Below, one piece after another: positions 15,764 through 21,012 of a stretch of DNA of 21,012 nt. The stretch is from contig WJIN01000294.1 in assembly GCA_014730295.1 (NCBI GenBank), positions 1 to 21,012 of the forward strand, given 5' to 3'. The notes below the pieces were generated by a model. The model was not told the origin of the DNA and made no database searches. It worked only from the letters and a program-made list of their open reading frames with translations. The position numbers and the translations under genes were made by a program. Source of the stretch: Promethearchaeota archaeon (lineage in GTDB: Archaea > Asgardarchaeota > Lokiarchaeia > Sigynarchaeales > SOKP01). The first letter of the stretch is position 1. The number at the start of each line of letters is the position of its first letter.

Positions 15764-15955
15764 TCACCTTCTTTCTGTAATCACATCTATTTCAGATAAA
15801 GGAATATAGGTATTATTATTATATTTATCTTTAAGAACCACTAAATCATCCTCAGTGATCCTGATCAGGGTTCCACTGAATTTTTCACTTATATTTTTGA
15901 TATAAATATAGACATCGACATCTATAAGTTCATTTACAATTTTTTTTGGAATCAT
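15764..15955 (-). CDS. Small Sm-like (LSm) fold protein, putative
   Basis: 63-residue protein with the spacing of an Sm-like beta barrel: V-x-V-Y-I-Y-I-K-N (strands 1-2, about 13-21), F-x-G-T-L-I-R-I-x-E-D-D-L-V-V-L-K (Sm1-like with the conserved glycine), then a short turn and YIPLSEIDVITER (Sm2-like). Archaeal Sm-like proteins form rings that bind U-rich RNA. This one is shorter than typical SmAPs, lacks a clear RNA-binding Asn in the Sm1 loop and lacks the classic RG pair in Sm2, so it may be a divergent relative with another role. The ATG at 15955 has no strong ribosome site; an AT-rich promoter-like stretch lies upstream. It is on the same strand as the Roadblock-transporter pair but is separated by 127 bases that contain a T run. 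Confidence 0.6.
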   Translation of the reverse strand: MIPKKIVNELIDVDVYIYIKNISEKFSGTLIRITEDDLVVLKDKYNNNTYIPLSEIDVITERR

Positions 15956-16061
15956 TTTGCAAATCTCTTAATTTTATTATCTAATATCACTTTCATTCTT
16001 ATAATTTTTAACTTTTATGTGTTCTTTCTTTGTTTATGAATTGCTAAATCGTAATGGTATT

Positions 16062-16069
16062 AAAAAAAA
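16062..16069 (-). terminator. T-run after the Roadblock-like gene
   Basis: Eight T on the minus strand, 14 bases past the stop codon at 16083. This suggests that the transporter/Roadblock transcript ends before the Sm-like gene. Confidence 0.4.
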
Positions 16070-16082
16070 TCAAAAATTGTAT

Positions 16083-16460
16083 TTAAATTTCATTTTTATC
16101 CATATCAATCAATTCTTCGATTTTAGTGAGATATCTCCTGATGGCGCTCAGCTTGAGTTCTCGAGACTCTTCTGCTTTAAAAAATAACGCAATATTACTT
16201 TCCTCCCCAAGTTTTATTAATATAATTGAGACTTCATCAGTTTCACAAATTATCTTATTATACTTATTAAGGTTAAAATTCGATATATCATAGATTTGCT
16301 TAAAATTATCAACTACTTGGGCAAGAATCTCTCCGACTTTTGGAATATTTATGGTTTGCTCTAAAGTTGTTTCAAACACAATTCCATTGTTATAAAACAT
16401 GACAATATGGAGAACTTCAGGCAGAGCATTTTTAATTCCTTCGATACTTTTAAAGACCAT
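16083..16460 (-). CDS. Roadblock/LC7-like domain protein
   Basis: 125-residue soluble protein with the pattern of a Roadblock/LC7 (longin-related) domain: a first helix (SIEGIKNALPEV), a strand plus hairpin (LHIVMFYNNGIVFETT), a long second helix (PKVGEILAQVVDNFKQI), strands (YNKIICETDEVSIILIKL, SNIALFFKA) and a long C-terminal helix. Roadblock proteins dimerise and in Asgard and other archaea often regulate small GTPases. No GTPase gene is in the window. The gene starts 7 bases after the transporter stop, and its ribosome site overlaps that stop, so the two are co-translated and possibly act together. Family assignment rests on the secondary-structure pattern and size rather than on invariant residues, so it is moderate. 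Confidence 0.68.
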   Translation of the reverse strand: MVFKSIEGIKNALPEVLHIVMFYNNGIVFETTLEQTINIPKVGEILAQVVDNFKQIYDISNFNLNKYNKIICETDEVSIILIKLGEESNIALFFKAEESRELKLSAIRRYLTKIEELIDMDKNEI

Positions 16461-16476
16461 TTATATATCACCTTAT
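16461..16476 (-). promoter_or_regulatory. Shine-Dalgarno site overlapping the transporter stop
   Basis: AAGGTGAT on the minus strand at about 16465-16472 lies 4-12 bases before the Roadblock ATG at 16460 and contains the TGA stop of the transporter gene. This arrangement suggests translational coupling. Confidence 0.65.
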
Positions 16477-17913
16477 TATTCTGATTTTAATATGTTTTAA
16501 AATGGTTATAGTTTTTTCTCTTAGAGGTTTTGGACCCATTTTCATAATTAAAACTAATATTAGAATTAATGAGATAGCTGATAAAATCACAATTAATCCG
16601 ATTTCTGGTCTGAAAATGAGTGTGTAGATAATAGTTACAATAATTAATTGATAGGTTGTTGTGATGATTCCAAGTTTCAAAAATTGATTTATTGATATTG
16701 GTCTTTTATTTTGTTCGGCAATATTTACCACCAATATATTATCCCCCAATGGAGTTAAATTATCACCCCAATTTGCACCAATAGCTAATCCAAAATAAAG
16801 TTGTTTTCTTACAGAATTAGAGGCTATGCTAGGAATCTCACCCACAATAGGGATAAGGACTTTTGTAATGGGTATATTATCAATTGAACTACTTAATAAT
16901 GCAGATAACCATAGTACAGACAAAAATAAGAGGTATGTGTCTGAACCTCCCAAGAGAGAAACGAAATCCCCCACATAATCAAGCAAGCCTGTAAGTTCCA
17001 AAGCTCCAGCTATTATGAAAATTCCCAATAGATAAAAGATAAGTTCTACATCAATTTTTGAAATAATTTCCCTTGGATTCAGCCGACTAATTATGATGAG
17101 AATCATTGCCATAGTTAACGCAATTATACCAGGAGGAATTAATGTGGAGGGAACAAGCAGAAATAACGCAAACAAAGTAAGAAGTGATATCATCGTTTGA
17201 TATAACAAACGCTTATTTTGGACCACATTCCATACATTATATTCTTTTAACACACGCAAACCATCTTCTGAAATCGTTAATTCGTCCCTATATAAAAGAA
17301 TAAAGAATCCTAGAGTGAAAATAAAGATGATAATCGAAATGAATCCTACAGTAAGGAAAAATTCTAAGAAACTAATATCAGCATAAGTTGTAATTAAAAT
17401 ATTTGGAATTGAAGATATTGCGAAAATGGTTCCTCCAATATTAACTAAAATTGCTTGGGTTAGAATGTAGGGGGAGGGATTTATATTAAGAATCCTTGAA
17501 ATGGTAATAGTAAGGGGTATTAGGATAATAACGGTAAGAATGTTATTCAAAATTGCAGAAATAATGAGTGTAACAAAACACATGATAAGCATTAAAACAA
17601 TGGGTTTAGCTTTGGATAATTTAATCATCTTAATAGCAATAAATTGGAATAGACCAGCATCGTGAGAAATTTGGACAACAATCATCATTCCAATGATCAA
17701 AATTAAGGCATGAAGATTCACATACTCCTCATCCTTACTACTAAAGAGTAAATCAACGATTATACTAAAATCATAATTTTCAAGAAAAATTAATACAAAA
17801 TAACAAACTATAGCTCCAGATAACGCCGCTACAGCTCTATTAAGTCTTTCTGTAATAATCAAGATAATGACAGAAACAAAACTTATCAGAACTATAATAG
17901 AACTTATGAACAT
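16468..17913 (-). CDS. ArsB/NhaD-superfamily ion transporter (Na+/H+ antiporter or anion permease)
   Basis: 481-residue membrane protein with about twelve hydrophobic helices in two inverted halves, as in the ion transporter (IT) superfamily that includes ArsB, NhaD, the P protein and SLC13. Each half has its hairpin motif: the first NNILT (123-127) with NIGGTIFAISSIPNILI (158-174), the second SSSIDNIPIT (341-350) with GANWGDNLTPLGDN (379-392). Repeated N/S-x-x-x-P-x-G/N clusters near broken helices form the substrate site in this family. The substrate cannot be told from sequence: arsenite, Na+/H+ or a dicarboxylate are the family options. No arsenic genes (ArsR, ArsC) are nearby, so arsenite is not favoured. 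It is the first gene of a two-gene unit with the Roadblock-like protein. Confidence 0.88.
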   Translation of the reverse strand: MFISSIIVLISFVSVIILIITERLNRAVAALSGAIVCYFVLIFLENYDFSIIVDLLFSSKDEEYVNLHALILIIGMMIVVQISHDAGLFQFIAIKMIKLSKAKPIVLMLIMCFVTLIISAILNNILTVIILIPLTITISRILNINPSPYILTQAILVNIGGTIFAISSIPNILITTYADISFLEFFLTVGFISIIIFIFTLGFFILLYRDELTISEDGLRVLKEYNVWNVVQNKRLLYQTMISLLTLFALFLLVPSTLIPPGIIALTMAMILIIISRLNPREIISKIDVELIFYLLGIFIIAGALELTGLLDYVGDFVSLLGGSDTYLLFLSVLWLSALLSSSIDNIPITKVLIPIVGEIPSIASNSVRKQLYFGLAIGANWGDNLTPLGDNILVVNIAEQNKRPISINQFLKLGIITTTYQLIIVTIIYTLIFRPEIGLIVILSAISLILILVLIMKMGPKPLREKTITILKHIKIRIIR

Positions 17914-17917
17914 TGGA

Positions 17918-17935
17918 AACTTAATTTTTTAAGTT
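17918..17935. repeat. Palindrome between the transporter gene and the DUF599-like gene
   Basis: AACTTAA/TTAAGTT with a 4-base T loop, perfect over 7 pairs, begins 5 bases upstream of the transporter ATG at 17913. It could be an operator or an RNA hairpin covering the start. The full divergent gap is 135 bases. Confidence 0.35.
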
Positions 17936-18048
17936 AATTATGACTTGAATTTATTATTCAAAATAAACTTATTTGAGATCTTTGTTTTCAATTTTAAGAA
18001 TAAAACAAAGTGGGAAATTACAGATAATTAAACACATGTGATAAATAA

Positions 18049-18690
18049 ATGATTGATGAAATCGCGTTCATATTATTTTTAGGATGCGTCATAGTTTATG
18101 TTATTATGTTTATTATACGATCTCGCCATCGAGGGAAATCAGAACGCTCAACACTCAATTTAGTATATAGAAGTTGGGTTCAAAACAGAATGAATGATGA
18201 AAATCTTCTTTATGCTACTCAAGCATTACGCAATTTTATAATGGGAAACGCCACTTTTATTTCGGGATTATTGATTTTAGTAGGTATTTTAGTGGGAGTA
18301 TATAATACGCAAATTTTAAGTTCTGATATCTTTTGGGGTATTCAAGAACTGAGTGTAGGTTTCGTGCAAATGGCCTCGAATCTCGCATTAGTATTTTTTT
18401 CCCTATTCAACTTCATTCTCTCAATTAGATATATTGTCAGAGTATCCTTATTGCTAACTGGAGATATAAAAAACTTTAGTGAAGGAGATTTTAATGGGGT
18501 TGAAATCGCAAAAAAGGCGTTTATTTCTGCTCAAAATCATTGGCTTTTTGGAAATCGAGGATTATTCTTCATATTTGCCACTCTCTCATGGTTAATTGAT
18601 TCATTCTTTTTCCTTGCTGTAACCGTAATAATTATGGTATATCTTGTGTTATTTCAAGATATATGGGTTGCGTCTAAAAAAGAGGATTGA
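18049..18690 (+). CDS. DUF599-like membrane protein
   Basis: 213-residue inner-membrane protein of unknown function. Four hydrophobic segments are near residues 6-24, 68-88, 104-128 and 172-202; the last is long and may be two helices. Its N-terminal signature, R-S-W-V-Q-N-R-M followed by LLYATQALRNFIMGNATF, resembles the family DUF599, where a tryptophan and the TLRN-x-x-M stretch are conserved. GTGATAAATAA just before the ATG at 18049 is a partial ribosome binding site. It is transcribed away from the transporter gene across a 135-base gap and ends 41 bases before the iscS stop on the other strand. No clue to substrate or partner is visible. Confidence 0.75.
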   Translation: MIDEIAFILFLGCVIVYVIMFIIRSRHRGKSERSTLNLVYRSWVQNRMNDENLLYATQALRNFIMGNATFISGLLILVGILVGVYNTQILSSDIFWGIQELSVGFVQMASNLALVFFSLFNFILSIRYIVRVSLLLTGDIKNFSEGDFNGVEIAKKAFISAQNHWLFGNRGLFFIFATLSWLIDSFFFLAVTVIIMVYLVLFQDIWVASKKED

Positions 18691-18731
18691 AACAATAGAG
18701 AGATGATTAATTTCTAAAAATGTTTTGAAAC

Positions 18732-19919
18732 TTATTTCTTAAATGGCGAGATTTCTCTCAAACGATTTATTATTGGAGGAAGTTTTTCTAGAAAGTAATC
18801 GATTTCTTCTTCAGTAGTAAAGCGTCCTATGGAAACTCTTAGAGAGCCGTATGCCTCTTGATGTGAAAGTCCAATAGCTCTCAATACATGGGATGGCTCT
18901 GCTGATTTTGAAGAGCATGCTGACCCAGTAGATGCGGCGATTTTTTCTGAGTCGAGATCTAACAAGATTGACTCCCCCTCAACAAATTTAATTGTCAAGT
19001 TTACATTGTTAGGAAGTCTTTTTGTTGGATGACCGTTTAGAAAACATTCATCGATTCTTTTCTGAGATTCTTCAATTATTTTATCACGCAATATTTCCTG
19101 CCTCCTTCTTTCTCTTGGCATCTCTTCTTCACATATCTCCACTGCTTTTGCGAAGCCCGCGATATTTGGAACATTCTCCGTACTTGGACGCATATTTTTT
19201 TCATGTCCTCCACCAAACATTATTGGTTGGATATAGCGTTCCCCCTCCTTAGTAAATCCTTGGTTTCTCATATACAACATCCCCACTCCTTTTGGTCCAT
19301 AAATTTTATGAGCACTCGCAGATAGTAAATCTATATTCATTTTTTCAACATCAATAGGAATTTTGCCAAAAGCTTGAACCGCATCGGTATGAAAAATGAT
19401 ACCATTGTCATATGCGATCTCTCCAATTTCAGATATAGGTTCTATTGTACCGATTTCATTATTTGCAAACATTATACTTATTAGTATTGTCTCTGGAGAA
19501 ATATTTTCTTTCAATTCTTCAAGATCAATCAAACCTTCTTTATTTACTGGCAGATAAGTGACTTGAAATCCGTTTTCTTCCAAATATTTACAAGGGTTTT
19601 CCACTGCATGATGCTCTATTGAGGAGGTTATTATATGGTTTCCAATATCTTTATTATGCATTGCGACCCCTTGTATGGCTATATTATCCGCTTCGGTTCC
19701 AGATGAGGTAAAGATTATATCCCTTCTATCAGCATTTAATAATATAGCAAATGGATCTCTAGATTTATATAAGATCTTAGCAGCTTTCTGTCCTATAGAA
19801 TGTAAACTCGAGGGATTACCATAAGTTTTATCGAAGTGGTTATTAATAACTTCAATTACTCTGGGATCCATTGGTGTAGTTGCAGCATAATCTAAATACA
19901 CATATTCTGATAAGGTCAT
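18732..19919 (-). CDS. iscS: Cysteine desulfurase IscS/NifS
   Basis: PLP enzyme that takes sulfur from L-cysteine, forming alanine and a persulfide that is passed to IscU for Fe-S clusters (and to tRNA thiolation enzymes in other organisms). 395 residues, the normal length. Landmarks: VYLDYAATTPMDP (7-19), GNPSSLH (34-40), SSGTEADN (72-79), IEHHAV with H104 stacking on PLP, HTDAVQAFGKIP (177-188), the PLP lysine K205 in SASAHKIYGPKG, and the catalytic cysteine C335 in STGSACSSKSAEPSHVL, followed by LRVSIGRFTTEEE. The catalytic loop SSKSxEPSHVL is typical of group I IscS/NifS. The ATG at 19919 gives the expected N-terminus. Its upstream region contains an AT-rich box (19968-19984) about 60 bases before the start. 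Confidence 0.96.
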   Translation of the reverse strand: MTLSEYVYLDYAATTPMDPRVIEVINNHFDKTYGNPSSLHSIGQKAAKILYKSRDPFAILLNADRRDIIFTSSGTEADNIAIQGVAMHNKDIGNHIITSSIEHHAVENPCKYLEENGFQVTYLPVNKEGLIDLEELKENISPETILISIMFANNEIGTIEPISEIGEIAYDNGIIFHTDAVQAFGKIPIDVEKMNIDLLSASAHKIYGPKGVGMLYMRNQGFTKEGERYIQPIMFGGGHEKNMRPSTENVPNIAGFAKAVEICEEEMPRERRRQEILRDKIIEESQKRIDECFLNGHPTKRLPNNVNLTIKFVEGESILLDLDSEKIAASTGSACSSKSAEPSHVLRAIGLSHQEAYGSLRVSIGRFTTEEEIDYFLEKLPPIINRLREISPFKK

Positions 19920-20022
19920 TTAGTTATCAATCCAGATTACTTGACACACAATCTCTTGAGGTATTTCTATTATAATTATATAAGAATAAGATACAGATTA
20001 ATCTTATTTTATTTAAGATGAA

Positions 20023-20036
20023 TATTAATATATAAT
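20023..20036 (+). promoter_or_regulatory. TATA-like promoter of the archaeoflavoprotein gene
   Basis: TATTAATATATAAT is about 78 bases before the ATG at 20107, giving a leader of roughly 45-50 bases. Confidence 0.35.
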
Positions 20037-20091
20037 GAATTCAGTTTAAGGAATAATAAATAGAGAAAAAACTTCAAATTTTTGTCTAATT

Positions 20092-20100
20092 GGAAGTGAT
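20092..20100 (+). promoter_or_regulatory. Shine-Dalgarno site of the archaeoflavoprotein gene
   Basis: GGAAGTGAT differs by one base from the archaeal consensus GGAGGTGAT and ends 6 bases before the ATG at 20107, which fixes this start. Confidence 0.65.
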
Positions 20101-20106
20101 TAGTGA

Positions 20107-20667
20107 ATGGGTTTAAAATTTGTCTGGGGTATAACTGGGACGGGATACTTATTGGAAGAATCTATTGATTTTATGAAGGAATTAAAAGAAAATTATGACG
20201 CAGAAATAACAGTAATGCTATCTAAAGAAGGTGCTGTAGTTGTGAAATGGTATAAGCAATGGGATTATCTTAATGAAGTCATTAAAAGTGTGAAGGTGGA
20301 GAATACACCAAATAATCCATTTTTGGCAGGACCATTGCAGATTGGAAAATATGATTTTCTTTTAGTCTGTCCAGTTTCAGCGAATTCTGTTGCAAAAATA
20401 GTATATGGAATTGCTGATACATTAATTACAAATTGCGTGGCTCAGACGATCAAAGGAGCCGTTCCCGTGTATTTACTACCTTCAGACCAACACAAAGAAC
20501 CAATAGTGACAACTAAACCAGATGGAAGTCCATTAGTGTTGAAAATACGAGATATAGAAATGGAAAATGTAGAAAAATTAAGAAAAATGGAAGGAATAAC
20601 GGTTCTTTCAGACTTTTCTCAACTAAAAAGCATATTGACTCAAAAATCCGAAGAAAACAAGCAATAA
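20107..20667 (+). CDS. Archaeoflavoprotein of the AfpA/DmrB flavoprotein family
   Basis: 186-residue cytoplasmic FMN-binding protein of the flavoprotein (HFCD-like) fold. The N-terminal strand and loop GITGTGYLLEES (8-19) contacts the flavin phosphate. VCPVSANSVAKIVYGIADTLITN (87-109) is the family signature around the isoalloxazine ring. In methanogens and Archaeoglobus, AfpA receives electrons from ferredoxin, and the related DmrB reduces dihydromethanopterin. Here the electron donor and acceptor are unknown; no ferredoxin or methanopterin gene is adjacent. It has its own promoter and a good ribosome site. It is transcribed divergently from iscS, so a link with iron-sulfur metabolism is possible but unproven. 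Family secure, reaction not. Confidence 0.87.
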   Translation: MGLKFVWGITGTGYLLEESIDFMKELKENYDAEITVMLSKEGAVVVKWYKQWDYLNEVIKSVKVENTPNNPFLAGPLQIGKYDFLLVCPVSANSVAKIVYGIADTLITNCVAQTIKGAVPVYLLPSDQHKEPIVTTKPDGSPLVLKIRDIEMENVEKLRKMEGITVLSDFSQLKSILTQKSEENKQ

Positions 20668-20804
20668 AACTTCTAATACTATCATCATTTTCTTGAATGA
20701 AACAAATAAAGGAAATTTGTTATTGTAAGTAGACTTTCCATAAAGTTTATATGTCATAATTTAGCTTTTTATTTATTTTATTAAATTTTTGCTTTTCTAA
20801 TACC

Positions 20805-20824
20805 ATAAAACTTATATTTTTATT
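20805..20824 (+). promoter_or_regulatory. TATA-like promoter of the right-edge RNA element
   Basis: ATAAAACTTATATTTTTATT includes a purine-rich BRE-like AAAA before CTTATATTTT. It resembles a strong archaeal promoter and is not followed by an ORF. The predicted transcript start is about 20840. The stretch 20668-20800 before it is T-rich and probably ends the flavoprotein transcript. Confidence 0.45.
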
Positions 20825-20841
20825 ATACTTATGATCTTTGT

Positions 20842-21012
20842 AATCATTTACCAAAATGATTTTCGCATCTTCGGTGTTAAGCTTGGATTACGGTACATCT
20901 ACCGTTAGATGATGAGTCTGTTCAAAGATGCGAGAGAAAAAATGTGGCTGTAGCTATTTGGGCTATAGCTGAAGAATGAACCATTCTCCCATATATATGA
21001 ATCTTCGATTCC
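20842..21012 (+). ncRNA. Putative structured RNA or rRNA leader, running off the window edge
   Basis: No ORF, and a richer base mix than other gaps. Inverted repeats in order: 20842-20849 with 20854-20861 (8 pairs, ACCA loop); 20863-20871 with 20925-20933 (9 pairs), which encloses 20890-20895 with 20900-20905 (6 pairs, CATC loop) and the alternative 20896-20901 with 20906-20911; 20947-20954 with 20962-20969 (8 pairs, one G-U); 20973-20978 with 20982-20987 (6 pairs); and 20999-21003 with 21007-21011 (5 pairs). A promoter-like box precedes it. I cannot match it to RNase P, SRP or tRNA. The last bases GATTCC agree with the start of archaeal 16S rRNA (ATTCC-GGTTGATCC), so this may be a 16S leader; six bases alone prove nothing. 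Confidence 0.45.

Noticed and set aside
16468..17913. Arsenite exporter ArsB proper
   Set aside because: Only superfamily motifs are visible and no ars genes are nearby, so a specific substrate is not justified.
18049..18690. A link between the DUF599-like protein and the transporter as one system
   Set aside because: Divergent transcription over 135 bases alone is too weak to claim a functional link.
20906..20973. C/D box sRNA, suggested by ATGATGA and CTGA
   Set aside because: The two boxes are about 55 bases apart with no clear C' and D' boxes or terminal stem.
20999..21012. tRNA T-loop-like TTCGATTCC at the right edge
   Set aside because: The flanking bases pair to close a 3-base loop, and no acceptor, D or anticodon arm precedes it.
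1..21012. CRISPR array, tRNA genes, toxin-antitoxin pair or phage defence locus
   Set aside because: No spaced direct repeats, cloverleaf or defence gene signatures were found on reading both strands by eye.

Overview
The window is AT-rich DNA with short intergenic gaps and looks archaeal. Several genes have a TATA-like box about 25-32 bases before the ATG, which suggests leaderless transcripts. Some downstream genes instead carry a GGTGAT-type ribosome binding site. Gene content agrees: an archaeal-type inositol-1-phosphate synthase, an AfpA-like archaeoflavoprotein, a beta-CASP metallo-beta-lactamase protein, a small Sm-like protein and a Roadblock/LC7-like protein. The Roadblock-like protein and the strong AT bias make an Asgard (Lokiarchaeia-like) archaeon my best guess. 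This is inference; no rRNA or other phylogenetic marker is visible.

Layout. Bases 1-400 hold the broken 5' half of an IS200-type transposase gene, with a possible element-end hairpin upstream of it. Bases 404-1873 hold two tandem paralogous V4R-like sensor genes on the minus strand. Bases 2135-4480 encode a large unrecognised membrane protein with a repeated cytoplasmic tail. Bases 4736-11243 form a metal-handling block: a CPH-type (CopB-like) P-type ATPase, a lactate dehydrogenase, and, facing them, a CPC-type (CopA-like) ATPase with an unusual C-terminal tail followed by a 69-residue stand-alone copy of the end of that tail. Bases 11412-13181 hold the Fe-S scaffold IscU and the inositol-1-phosphate synthase. 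Bases 13176-15575 encode a beta-CASP protein with a duplicated N-terminal domain. Bases 15764-17913 hold an Sm-like gene and an ArsB/NhaD-type transporter plus Roadblock-like gene pair. Bases 18049-20667 hold a DUF599-like membrane protein, cysteine desulfurase IscS and an archaeoflavoprotein. From about 20800 to the right edge there is a promoter followed by a series of inverted repeats with no ORF, which looks like the start of a structured RNA.

How genes fit together. IscS supplies sulfur and IscU is the assembly scaffold, although their genes are 7 kb apart and on separate transcripts. The two ATPases are a complementary pair of copper exporters, and the 69-residue protein probably binds copper beside CopA. 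The Roadblock-like protein is translationally linked to the transporter. The most unusual items are the CopA tail and its free-standing copy, the two large multidomain proteins with internal duplications, and the structured element at the right edge.
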